DNA of 64,000 nucleotides. Source: Stictocephala bisonia (Eukaryota; Arthropoda; Insecta; Hemiptera; Membracidae). The notes below the pieces were generated by a model. That model saw only the letters and a list, made by a program, of their open reading frames with translations, made no database searches and was not told where the DNA came from. The stretch covers positions 744,001 through 808,000 of the forward strand of contig JAQJVL010000282.1 of NCBI GenBank assembly GCA_035578905.1, given 5' to 3'. Positions within the stretch are counted from its first letter, which is position 1. Each line of letters opens with the position of its first letter. Made by a program: the position numbers and the translations under genes. Positions 50,901-57,221 of this stretch are shown here, piece by piece.

Positions 50901-53900
50901 ATACAAACATGACACCATCCAGTGAAAGGCAGACTAACTTTTCTCCAAGACTTTTTAACAACACCGACAGGGTTACACCTTCAACGACTGGACTCTCCTT
51001 TGTTGGATTTTCAACACCACAATTAGAAATTGAGAATGTAAAGAATAAGAAATTAATAATAAGTAACTTAGAGAATAATATATGTAATATGTCACTAACA
51101 TAAAACTAATTTTAGGTAACAATTCTAGGGAAACAGTAAATTCCACTATAGAGAAAAAATATTACTTTTAATATTTTCCATCAAAATATAGAGCATTTAG
51201 AATCTAGAATTGACCCGTTACTCATAACTCTGGAAGAACTAAAGCCAAACATATTGATACTAACAGAACATAAATGTATAAAAAATAATATCACAAATAT
51301 ACAGTTGAATAATTATAACTTAATATCATACTTTGCAAGAGAAAATATACCAGGGGGTGGGGTTGCAATATTTAGTAAAGAGGGAGTAGAGAGTAAAGAA
51401 ACATCTCATAAAGATATAAATAGCTTATATGAAGAAAAAATTTTTGAGTTTTGTGCAACAAAAGTCTTAATCAATAACTATAAAGTATTAGTTTGTGGAT
51501 TTTATAGATCACCTAAGAAACAGTACCATAAAGTATTTTTAGAAAAATTTGATAGATTGCTGTGTATAGTACAAAAACAGTACAAAAACTATAAAATTGT
51601 AATAGCAGGTGATTTTAATGTGAATATATTAGATAAAAATCTACACACTAAGCAATTTATAAATGTAATTACAAGTCATGGTATGAGGTGCTTAATAGAT
51701 ATACCGACCAGAGTTGCACAGAAATCTGCAACTCTGTTAGATAACTTTGTTACTGACATACCAAGTGAAATATGTAAGGCACATACATTGGTCACAGCGC
51801 TCTCTGACCATGATGGTATATTTTTAAAACTAAATTTAGATAATGTAAGAATAAAAGATAAAAATGTATTTAAAATTCAAAGAAATATTAGCAAAGAAAA
51901 TGTAAATAATTTCAAAAAATTTCTTATAGAGGAAACCTGGATTGATATGTATTATGCATCTTGTAATGAAAAATTTAACACTTTTTATAAGATATTTTGT
52001 AACTATTTTAAGCAATGTTTTGCAGTGGTAAGAGCTAAAGTTAAAATAGGTAATAAAATGAGTTGGATGAATGATGAATTAAAGATAAAAAGACAGAAGT
52101 TAACTTATTTATGTAGAGAAATAAGACAGTGTTATAGTAAATGTCTTAAAAATGAATAAAAGGAATATAGGAAAAACATACAATAGGAAAAAACAATTTT
52201 TTATTCAAATCTAAAATAAAGGTCAAACAATAAATGTAAAACGACTTAGAAATGTATTAACAATGATCTAGGCAAAGTTAAGACATGTCAAAGCAAAGTA
52301 ATTAAACTTAAAGAGAAAGGGATAATTAAATCAAAGCCAGAGATAGTTAGTAATATATTTAATATTTTTTTTATAAATTTGGTGGATACAAACTCTAGTG
52401 GTGCACAGGCAACAGAAGACTTAGATAATGGTATGACAGTTAATCAGAGTATGACAAAATTCCGATGTGAGCCAGTAAGTGAAAAAGAACTACTTAAAAT
52501 AATAAGAAATTTAAAAAATAAAAATACCAGTGGATATGATGAAATACCAGTGTCACTTTTAAAATCAGTTGCTGAAATTATAATCAAACCATTAATCCAT
52601 GTTATAAATGCGTCATTTATTCTAGGTGAATTTCCAGAAAAATTAAAGATCTCAAGAGTAATACCAGTGCATAAGAAAGGAGATACCACAGATAAAACTA
52701 ATTACAGACCAATATCTATTCAGTCATCTTTCTCAAAAGTATTTGAAAAATGTATGTTCAATAGATTGTCAAGCTATCTTGAAAAAAATAACATATTTGA
52801 AGATGAGCAACATGGATTTAGACAGGGAAGATCTGTTGTCACTGCAATTACATGCTTTCTTGAAAGTGTAATTGCAGACTTAGATCATGGGAAAAAAGTT
52901 CTAGCAGTCTTAATGGACCTGACTAAAGCCTTTGATAGAGTTTGTCATACAAAGCTCACTGAAGCATTAAACAATTGTGGTATTCAGGAAAATGCTTTGA
53001 AATGGTTAACTTCGTTCTATGAGAATAGATGGCAGTTGTAGAAATAACGAGTCAAAAAAAAAAGAACACAATATATAAAGTAACTTCTCAACTAGGAAAA
53101 ATTAAACATTCAGTCCCTCAAGGCTCTGTATTGGGTCCGTTATTATTCATATGTTATTTCAGAGGATTAGCTTCAAAATTACAAAAAAATAGATAACAGC
53201 AGCCAGTTATGCTTGTATGCAGACGATGCGAATCTTAAAGTCTCAAGTAATGATTGGTTATATCTAAAACAATTATCAGAACAACTCTTAAAATCTACAG
53301 ACATGTATTTAAATGAAAAAAATCTTCTTCTTAATGCTAGAAAAACAAATTACATTATATTTGACTTAAAAAATCGATATAACGAGCAGCTGGAGAATAT
53401 AAATTTTAATTTAAAAATAGAAAATCAATAGCTGGAAAGGACAAGGAGTGTTAAGTTTTTAGGACTTACAATAGATGACCAATTATCTTGGGCACAACAT
53501 GTAGATACAATATGCAAAAAGATTAATGCAGGATTATTTGCATTAAGGAAAATGTCCTTTTATTGTGATAGAAATACATTGATAACGCTATATTATGCCC
53601 ACATTCATTCGCATATTGATTTTGGATTACAGATTTATGGAGGGACAACCCACACAAACTTAGAACGAATATTAATAACACAAAAAAAGGCTATAAGAAT
53701 AATCCTAAATCTTAAATATCAAGAATCCTGTAAAGATAAATTCAAAGAATTAAAGATACCAACAGTTTTTAGTTTATATGTGCTTCAGGTAATTAAATAT
53801 GCTAAATTAAATGAAGACAAATTTGAGAAACATAATAAAGTGCATAATCATGATACAAGAAACAAAGACAAATTTATAATACAAAGACATAGAACAGAAC

Positions 53901-56844
53901 TTTTCTCCAAAACGACTGGACACATTGAAATTAAACTTTTAAATAATTTACCAAGACATATTCGAAAAGAAATGGATCTAAATATATTTAATAAAAAGTT
54001 AAAATCATTAATAATTGACTGGTCATTGTACTCGGTTCAGGAGTTCTTCACCAGAACAGATGCTTATAAGTTAAACTGCTAATCTGTTGTCTGTGTATAT
54101 AGAGGGTGAAATAGAAACGCATATAATATGTTTTAGAATAGTTTAGGCTAAGAACAGTGATAAATTCTTGTTAGATGTATTGACATTATTCATGTACTAT
54201 ATGTAATGTATGTATGAATAAAGAATTATTGACTATTGACATTGTACCAAAAATATTAATAAAAATATCAAAAGGTATTATATTATTTATATTTTACAAC
54301 TAGTTATTAATTTATTTTGCATTATACAATTGGCCTTGATAAGTCAAAACTTAACATCGAGGACCAATAGTAACTTAAAAAAAAAAAAAAAACAATTGAA
54401 AAGGATGTACAAATATAGATAAATATACAAAATTATGTTTATACTCGAACTGAATGTGGCATGAGGCGGGCTACTTTTGTCAACAAAACATTCGGCAAAT
54501 GTTACATAATAATATGTATATGTTAAGGTGGTGAAATCTAAATAAGTGTAAAAATATTTATAATTTTAAAGGTAAAAAAAGAGGGATTTTTTTAGCTATA
54601 AAATTACAAATATTTGAAAAAAATTTAAATGAAAAACATGTTATTCCCTTCAGTTATGTGTAAAAAATGTAGTTATAAAAAAATTAAATTTGTTCTTTGA
54701 ACGGTTTTGTCTTAATGCTGATTTTAAATTAGCTAAATTCACCACTTCATAAGGCCACAAGTTCTAATGTAATTTTTCCTATCTCAATGGAAGGTACATT
54801 AACTAATTTTGACTATAAAATTGGGACATAATTACTCACCTAAAACCAATTACACCACCTTAAGTTCAAGTTAACTAACAAATATCCAATGTGTTAGTGA
54901 ATAGCAACCCTTATATAATATGGTTTTGTTTATATTTGTAGGAATCCGAGAAGCGATTTAAAACTCTGGAAAGTACAAAAAAGGATCTAAAATTTTTAAC
55001 AGGCCATATGGATTCAAACAACGATAGGTACTTTCAGGTAAGTTTTTCATTACTAATCTCTTGAAGAAACATAAGAGTAATTAGTGATCTTATAAAATAA
55101 ATAGTTGGTCTTTGTTACGTTAAATCTTTAAAATTTAGTGAATTGAAATTGCTACATGATTTTTTTGTTGCCATTTGCAATTTAAGGATCCATAATATGT
55201 GGTTGTATCATAGATCTGGGTAATAATGTATGTTGCCATAGTGTACATAACCTTTAGGAATGATAAACTATAAAACAAGAACATTTTCAACAACATGAAA
55301 AATTGAAATCATCAATTAATTGTGAATTTGATTTATTGACCTATTTCATAATGGGATGGGATCTATGGTCCTTCTACTGGGATTTGCCTGTCAGGTAGTT
55401 TAGGGAAGTGCTGTACGATCTACCAAGCTGAGATCTTTGCCCCCTCTAGGGCTTGCAAAACAGCTCAGGTGTAAACAGAGTTATGCTGCTGTAACAACCC
55501 ATGTGGCGCATGCCAGTACATCTCAGGAGCCACTTGGGAGATTTTCCAGACTCTGTGCCTTGACCCGCCTTGATAGTATTCAATTTAGATGAGTTCCCTG
55601 CGGCCTCATAGGCATCCTCCTTGCTAAGAAAATATTCGTAGGACCAGAACCAGTCTGTGGCATTGGATATACCACTATCAAAATTTACGTCAGTGAGAAA
55701 TCATCACCAAGGAAATATCAATGGTTTCACGCCCAAGTGTATGCTAAATCTCTGTTGAGGTTACCCAAAGCCTACGCTAACAAGATCACTCATTAGCATG
55801 AATCAAAATGATATTAGGCTAATGATTGCTTACACATTTTTAATGATAAAATGATATCTCAATCCTTCACAAATAATGAAGTTTTTTAATTGTTGTTGAA
55901 GCAACTCTTAAGCAGTACATAATCCCCAGCACAAACGCTTATGTGCATCCTTTAATGTATTGCTATACATTATTATTATATATTAACTATTTAAATTTTT
56001 TTAATCTACTATGAGAAACTTTTCATAAATGTAAGTATAATTTCATGTTGTGCTGTTGGTAGAATCAAAGTATTGATCCATGTTTATATTAATATGTAGT
56101 GGCGCAATATGACGTCAGGTTAATGCAATAAAACTATCAGCTGCCCCCATCCCATTTGGTGCCCAACAACCACCTCAACGTACCTAGACTCTCTCTCTCT
56201 CTCTCAGTCCGTATTAATCCATCATACAGCTCGTACCGTCTCCCAACAGTCAATCTTGTAAACTTAACGATGAGTTCTTATTTTATATATAAGAACCTTT
56301 AATTGTATCCGAAGGTCATGAACTGGAGGATACTACACATCCCTTACTTCTTTACCACATATTTGAAGTCGCAGGATACTTGAAGTGCAAAATGTGCTAT
56401 ATATGGTTGAAAACTTGTTGTTAAATTTTCTATTCTTTTGAGTTCCATACAGTTGTATAAATATATGTAATTGTATTTTGTTACAGCACAGTAATTAAGT
56501 ACTATACCAAAATAAAAAATTTCAAGTAAAAAAAGTAAAAAGTATAAAAATTTGTCAAAAAGTGAAAAGTAGCCGGCATTAATGATCAAACTGTTTCATC
56601 AGATTTGACTGTTATTTTGCTAGTTAATAGTTTTTCTATAAAATTTATTAAAAGCAGATAGTTGCTGAAAATCATATTCATTTCAGATAGAGAATCAATC
56701 TGGTGAGGCCCTCAACATACCTCCTCATGAACACAAAGCTCTGGTAACGGCCATGGGCCTGCATGAAAAAGGCCGAGCTGCTCTTAAGAAAAAGGATTAT
56801 GCCTTAGCTTTGGTGTTGTTCCTGGAAGCTGATAAGGAATACAG
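23774..56844 (+). CDS. NUB1: NUB1 (NEDD8 ultimate buster 1), 5' half: five exons, 3' end outside window
   Basis: The exons are 23774-23908, 28640-28893, 34965-35082, 54942-55037 and 56687-56844. All have AG/GT borders and joining phases 0, 2, 0, 0, then phase 2 at the end. The joined product begins MNTDLKIEDI and has a ubiquitin-like domain in exons 2-3 (LKVKVSGKDPVTVSVDIPL to SQLMAVVMDNE). It ends in the conserved NUB1 block IPPHEHKALVTAMGLHEKGR, matching vertebrate NUB1 (IPPSERKALMLAMGYHEKGR). NUB1 binds NEDD8 and FAT10 and promotes proteasomal removal of NEDD8 conjugates; its UBA repeats, expected further 3', are beyond the window. Introns are 4.7, 6.1, 19.9, 1.6 and over 7 kb, filled with mobile elements. 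The gene call is strong; function is taken from the family. Confidence 0.92.
23979..24416 (+). CDS. Unrecognised 145-codon frame inside NUB1 intron 1
   Basis: The frame starts 70 bp after the exon 1 donor. The first about 95 residues are strongly hydrophobic, with several possible membrane segments (for example FKVILPLFVGTVIGFYFNLA). The rest is mixed (VEGQRSKPLDKFNNVVAMLV, KKCYWYNDITFWTWQP). T-rich intronic DNA readily gives hydrophobic chance frames, and I recognise no family. A decayed transposon or retrocopy is possible. Confidence 0.15.
   Translation: MTFLSVVGRIISIFSGKNGFILRITWFVKKINFIANLIFLYAVSVLFKVILPLFVGTVIGFYFNLAVLWNYISFYFILLSTPVALKLYIVEGQRSKPLDKFNNVVAMLVKKCYWYNDITFWTWQPRNVLHLYIIASLNYLSLAIS
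24417..26929. other. Intron 1 interior, anonymous
   Basis: AT-rich to about 26100, then a GC-richer block at about 26130-26640 that contrasts with its surroundings and may be an unidentified mobile element. No domain was recognised in any frame there. Confidence 0.45.
26930..26994. mobile_element. Solitary right end of a pogo/Tigger-like element
   Basis: The reverse complement of the end reads CAGTAGAAACCCTATTTTCC followed by GTCAGGGGTCGGGACC. This resembles the CAGTAGA…CC…TATTATCCG ends of pogo/Tigger elements and those at 33514 and 35716. TA follows directly (26995-26996). A matching left end was not found. Confidence 0.5.
26995..28413. other. Intron 1 interior, anonymous, with a possible TTAA-flanked segment
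   Basis: The segment at 27336-27469 is bounded by TTAA on both sides and has CCC…GGG ends, but its terminal repeats hardly match. Otherwise no feature. Confidence 0.35.
28414..28472. repeat. Dispersed two-unit copy of the 36-bp minisatellite (antisense)
   Basis: GACCTACCCGCCCACCCACA then CACGTACAGTGG and GACCCACCCGCCCACCC form the reverse complement of about 1.5-2 units of the 16.1-kb array. The flanks share nothing obvious with the other copies. Confidence 0.85.
28640..28893 (+). CDS. NUB1: NUB1 coding exon 2
   Basis: The acceptor is TTCTAG at 28634-28639, preceded by a long T-run. It encodes LLSEQISELLNIDQEYCIST through TNISNE plus the first two bases of an Arg codon; the donor is AG|GTAAGT. 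It contains the start of the ubiquitin-like domain (ANLKVKVSGKDPVTVSVDIP). The preceding helix corresponds to the Cys-rich helical segment of vertebrate NUB1. Confidence 0.92.
28943..29398. repeat. 46-bp tandem repeat, ten units, 50 bp after the exon 2 donor
   Basis: The unit is GTTGCTGTGGGATTGTAGTG then ATCTGACTGTTTGTCTCTCT and GAAATA. The units are practically identical apart from one 4-bp deletion (the unit starting 29173 is 42 bp), so the expansion is recent. Each unit has a branch-site-like CTGAC, a pyrimidine tract and an AG. Confidence 0.97.
29399..32284. other. NUB1 intron 2 interior, anonymous
   Basis: No coding domain was recognised. There is a short (GGAAT)n run at about 31327-31347. 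A TTAACCCTTTGAGTCC sequence at 32039 looks like a piggyBac-type end, but no partner was found. Confidence 0.45.
32285..32510 (-). mobile_element. tRNA-derived SINE
   Basis: On the minus strand the head begins near GGGCGAGCCGGTGGCCGAGT. The A box TGGCCGAGTGG lies at 32488-32497 and the B box GGTTCGAATCC at 32434-32444, with a proper 5-bp T-stem and TTCGAAT loop. The acceptor stem does not pair, so this is a SINE head and not a functional Leu/Ser-type tRNA gene. The body runs toward about 32285; the 3' end is uncertain. Confidence 0.7.
32543..32616. repeat. Dispersed two-unit copy of the 36-bp minisatellite (antisense)
   Basis: GACCACCCGCCCACCCATAT and GACCCACCCACCCACCCATA then CACGTACAGTGGTA are about two units, reverse complement to the 16.1-kb array. 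They lie just upstream of the SINE head. Confidence 0.85.
32617..33513. other. NUB1 intron 2 interior, anonymous
   Basis: No feature was supported. A 63-codon minus frame at 33245-33436 has no recognised motif. Confidence 0.45.
33627..34150 (-). pseudogene. LINE 3' fragment (RT thumb end and 3' UTR)
   Basis: The minus strand reads LYGGTCNYNLDKLLLLQKQA then IRIMLKLK. After a deletion it continues NYPNDLIFRSDIHSNNTRGE … KKFKMNLETFF and HYALSEFL. The same segments occur at the C end of the LINE at 49-54 kb (YGGTTHTNLERILITQKKAI; RHIRKEMDLNIFNKKL). The 3' UTR ends near AATAAAGAATTTTTGTCTAT (33627-33649). This closely matches AATAAAGAATTATTGACTAT at the end of the 49-54 kb copy, so the two belong to one family. 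Confidence 0.75.
34128..34163. repeat. Near-perfect inverted repeat at the LINE 5' truncation
   Basis: CATACAAAAAGCATATTT is followed by the inverted copy AAATATGCTTTGTATG, with two bases between and a 2-bp indel. One arm is LINE sequence. Confidence 0.75.
34791..34876. repeat. Perfect 43-bp direct duplication upstream of exon 3
   Basis: Two identical units (34791-34833 and 34834-34876) start TTATACCCTCAACCACAAGC. Each includes GGTGAGTAAC, a near-consensus 5' splice site. Confidence 0.95.
34965..35082 (+). CDS. NUB1: NUB1 coding exon 3
   Basis: The acceptor is TATAG|G; the first base completes the Arg codon begun in exon 2. It encodes LKLISRGRVLQPTETLLSQG then VKNASQLMAVVMDNESDLK, the C half of the ubiquitin-like domain (compare vertebrate KIVINKKQLQLGKTLEEQGV). 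The donor is AAA|GTGAGT, phase 0. Confidence 0.92.
35083..35715. other. Start of NUB1 intron 3, anonymous
   Basis: AT-rich sequence without a supported feature before the pogo-like element begins. Confidence 0.5.
36544..39456 (-). pseudogene. LINE ORF2: APE endonuclease and reverse transcriptase, one stop
   Basis: The frame is open from within the ORF1 end (SQAPTSTESGVANKRD) into FTLVHQNIRGLANKLGEFQI, the start of an APE-type endonuclease. A single TAA at 39334-39336 breaks it. It then runs uninterrupted for 915 codons. The endonuclease has VAGDFNVDL and SALSDHHAQ. The RT has PLHKKGQSDLMDNFRPISI, YGFTKGRATVDAMF, FIDLSKAFDLVDH (first Asp), QRGVPQGSVLGPLLFLIFVN and CLFADDTSL (FADD catalytic pair), followed by a thumb ending YTVSEFYL. 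No Met codon precedes the endonuclease in this frame. Apart from the one stop it looks recent. The L2/CR1-like placement is by motif style. Confidence 0.9.
39423..40223 (-). CDS. LINE ORF1 C-terminal part: SGNH (GDSL-like) esterase domain
   Basis: It is a partial ORF1; the N end was lost at insertion. I take the LINE part to begin near MSIQLF (40223). It shows block I SDSHGRGL (catalytic Ser), block III MAGTNDLS (Asn), the conserved LVIGLPYRYDTP, and block V YTRHGLHLN (His). This is the SGNH hydrolase layout described for ORF1 of CR1-type LINEs. A Ser/Thr/Asn-rich tail follows and ends with TAG at 39423-39425. The annotated frame continues upstream into mariner sequence (from 40457) only because the two elements happen to be in phase. 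A slippery heptamer lies at 39456-39462. Confidence 0.8.
   Translation of the reverse strand: MSIQLFSDSHGRGLSLILLEKSDKKLDVCGHVLPNGKMCQVIDMAGPALKGATKNDCFVFMAGTNDLSCKSNSYHLSQELDEVLKVQSLAKVLVIGLPYRYDTPELNSQIDLVNLELSNVCTKYSYATFLCPRLARRHYTRHGLHLNLVDKRIIVNAICKELLLSSFTTGHQIGNRPFSFQQTTRYYHSKQYKYGNVISFQSTRDHNTINYTHKQNPECGPPLNQINLNSTRKFDGCCSSATLESRTFTNSTLPFLAKRQLVQKVG
39456..39462 (-). promoter_or_regulatory. Candidate -1 ribosomal frameshift site T TTT TTA
   Basis: On the minus strand the ORF1 codons CCT TTT TTA place the heptamer T TTT TTA in the exact X XXY YYZ phase. A -1 slip leads directly into the ORF2 frame (AGC CAA GCG…), 10 codons before the ORF1 stop. ORF2 has no Met before its endonuclease. 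A downstream stimulatory structure was not identified, so function is inference. Confidence 0.5.
41747..42161 (+). repeat. Left long terminal inverted repeat
   Basis: About 415 bp; pairs with 47002-47418 on the opposite strand with scattered substitutions and few indels. Confidence 0.9.
42537..43643 (+). pseudogene. DUF4817-type mariner-like transposase with catalytic Asp-to-Asn change
   Basis: ATG 42537 opens MEFTTREYAEMHFVYGFCNG, the DUF4817-like N end of this insect transposase group. A single TAG at 42618-42620 interrupts (…ALAAQR*YSLRYPDRKV). The rest is open to TAG 43643. A helix-turn-helix follows (SSRAIAAQLNVSQWKVLDIL). The core is ILWTDEAIF (first Asp), then LIFQQNGATPHFTA where the family normally has QQDGAPPH, so the second catalytic Asp is Asn. 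Third is WPARSPDLSPMDFCVWGWMK. The C end has RMRKRARAC-like basic helices and NGGRQFEQHL. Nonsense codon plus active-site change make it inactive. The RTE target site overlaps its stop codon. Confidence 0.88.
43652..46849 (+). mobile_element. RTE-type LINE, essentially full length, 16-bp target duplication
   Basis: The 16-bp sequence GTAATTAGTATGTTTT flanks both ends exactly (43636-43651 and 46850-46865). The 5' UTR is GC-rich (CCGTGCGCCATCCTACTTTG) and ends CTAACCACCTTACCTTGTAA, apparently the native element start. The 3' end is a short GGTAA tandem tail (GGAGGTAAGGTAAG), as is usual for RTE elements. A perfect duplication points to a recent insertion. Confidence 0.93.
43800..46853 (+). pseudogene. 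RTE endonuclease-reverse transcriptase, three frameshifts
   Basis: The endonuclease begins LRFGTWYIRSLAIPGAVNIV and has IVALQETRWP, YAPTEDKEDE, TLGDANAKVGKED and CGTDHNLVLV. The RT has NNNKAPGNDGIPAEIF, CKNYRGISLLSSAYKELSK, DHQAGFVQGRSTIDQIF, HLLFIDFQKAYDSINRMK (first Asp), GVRQGDGISPLLFNLVLE and VLAFVDDVALLAE (FVDD box). The C end has LLYGAETWTLTKEYEKKL and RRLRWAGHAWRRE. This is the insect RTE group often auto-annotated as craniofacial development protein 2-like. The frame shifts near 44240, 45720 and 46235; otherwise the product is intact. The last codons reach into the target duplication. Confidence 0.92.
47002..47418 (-). repeat. Right long terminal inverted repeat
   Basis: Reverse complement of 41747-42161. 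Confidence 0.9.
47910..48178 (+). repeat. Dispersed repeat of about 270 bp, copy A
   Basis: The sequence starts GCATTAACCTGACGTCATAT and ends GGAAGGATTGAGATAACA. It matches 55853-56126 in opposite orientation over its full length with modest divergence. No terminal repeats or coding; a SINE or MITE of unknown family. Confidence 0.8.
48183..48255. repeat. Perfect 26-bp stem hairpin with 21-nt loop
   Basis: The arm 48183-48208 (CAAGGTTATAAAACAATATA then AATAAA) is exactly complementary to 48230-48255. Loop and stem sizes are in the range of small-RNA precursors or a foldback element. It abuts repeat copy A. Confidence 0.85.
49039..51103 (+). pseudogene. LINE ORF1: Lys-rich N end, NEDP1/SENP8-like C48 protease, SGNH esterase
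   Basis: The N end is about 80 residues, basic and low-complexity. The protease follows: LLSSEWLSDDVIRMHYKLIS, NPIIAQAIK, YIFLPINDSNG, GSHWSLLVFIK (catalytic His at 49514), KFLHFDSSGNYN (Asp at 49565), and PQQYNSIDCGIYLI (oxyanion Gln and Cys at 49697). Order and spacing fit SENP8/NEDP1, whose cellular role is removal of NEDD8. A frameshift lies near 49405 and a TAA at 49862-49864. The same frame then goes on to the SGNH domain: LVLSCDSQGRGLSS (Ser), IIIGGTNNV (Asn), YHTNLILSTIPYRYDLR and HHTRHGLHINRLG (His). TAA 50654-50656 precedes a Ser/Thr-rich tail. Deneddylase activity is only inferred from similarity. Confidence 0.8.
51168..54082 (+). pseudogene. LINE ORF2: APE endonuclease and reverse transcriptase, decayed
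   Basis: The endonuclease starts IFHQNIEHLESRID and includes PNILILTEHKC, VIAGDFNVNIL and TALSDHDGIF, open to 52157. About 220 bp with stops follow. The RT then reads KNTSGYDEIPVSLLK, VIPVHKKGDTTDKTNYRPIS, EQHGFRQGRSVVTAI, VLMDLTKAFDRVCHTKL (first Asp), then in another frame SVPQGSVLGPLLFICYF (53110-53160), and LYADDANLKVS (YADD). The thumb (53552-54082) ends YSVQEFFTRTD. At least four interruptions occur. No Met precedes the endonuclease, as in the copy at 36-40 kb. It belongs with the CR1/L2-like LINEs. Confidence 0.88.
54242..54941. other. End of NUB1 intron 3
   Basis: AT-rich with a 16-base A-run at about 54376. It leads to the exon 4 acceptor (TATTTGTAG). Nothing else recognised. Confidence 0.5.
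54942..55037 (+). CDS. NUB1: NUB1 coding exon 4
   Basis: Acceptor TTTGTAG|GAA, donor CAG|GTAAGT, 32 codons, phase 0 at both ends: ESEKRFKTLESTKKDLKFLT then GHMDSNNDRYFQ. This is the charged linker between the ubiquitin-like domain and the conserved central region. It is weakly conserved, so the call rests on position, phase and splice sites. Confidence 0.85.
55038..56686. other. NUB1 intron 4
   Basis: It contains a GC-richer block of unknown origin (about 55330-55800), copy B of the 270-bp dispersed repeat (55853-56126) and a short (CT)n run near 56190. No coding domain was recognised. Confidence 0.55.
55853..56126 (-). repeat. Dispersed repeat of about 270 bp, copy B (inverted)
   Basis: Reverse complement of 47910-48178 with modest divergence (ends GATATCTCAATCC and GACGTCAGGTTAATGC). 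The two copies flank the 49-54 kb LINE and exon 4. Confidence 0.8.
56687..56844 (+). CDS. NUB1: NUB1 coding exon 5
   Basis: Acceptor TTTCAG|ATA, donor AG|GTATAT. It encodes IENQSGEALNIPPHEHKALV then TAMGLHEKGRAALKKKDYAL and ALVLFLEADKEY plus two bases. It is the best-conserved part of the gene; vertebrate NUB1 has IANQTGRSIRIPPSERKALM, MGYHEKGRAFLKRKEYGIAL. It holds a TPR-like helical hairpin. The next exon, expected to continue the helical region, is not visible before the window end. Confidence 0.95.
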
Positions 56845-57029
56845 GTATATTTTCTAGGACTCTATGGTGAAAAAGTCAACTAGAGAGACATGTTGTTTGC
56901 ATTTTTGATATCTGCAAGTATTCAAACTATTGAAGAATCTTCTTATTATATTGATTTGGGGTATGTAGTGCAAATTCTTTTAGTGATGAATATTTGTATT
57001 TTAACTTTCCAGCTTGTAATTATAATTGG

Positions 57030-57190
57030 TCTGTATTGTAGTTGGTGAAAGCCCAACCTTACAAGCTAAAGGTTCTCAGTTCAATCCCAGAGTGCAACCC
57101 ACCCTCGTACTATCAAAACATTGCTGGACCCATCGAGGGTGGGTGCGAAGGTACCAGACCCAGGAGGACAACACAGAACAAAAAAAACAC
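57030..57190 (+). mobile_element. Degraded tRNA-related SINE (tentative)
   Basis: The sequence TAGTTGGTGAAAGC followed 40 bp later by AGTTCAATCCC resembles diverged A and B boxes of a tRNA-derived SINE head. A downstream body contains ACCCAGGAGGAC. No target duplication was seen. Confidence 0.4.
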
Positions 57191-57221
57191 AAGTTGAATG
57201 ATAAAAATATTGTTGAATGGT

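Larger units (their letters stand above)
49020..54241 (+). mobile_element. LINE with protease-esterase ORF1 and EN-RT ORF2 (decayed)
   Basis: ORF1 region 49039-51103 carries a NEDP1-like C48 protease and an SGNH esterase. ORF2 region 51168-54082 carries APE endonuclease and RT. The 3' end is near 54241, after AATAAAGAATTATTGACTAT, which matches the end of the fragment at 33627. Several frameshifts and stops show decay. The left border is uncertain because no target duplication was found. Confidence 0.8.
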
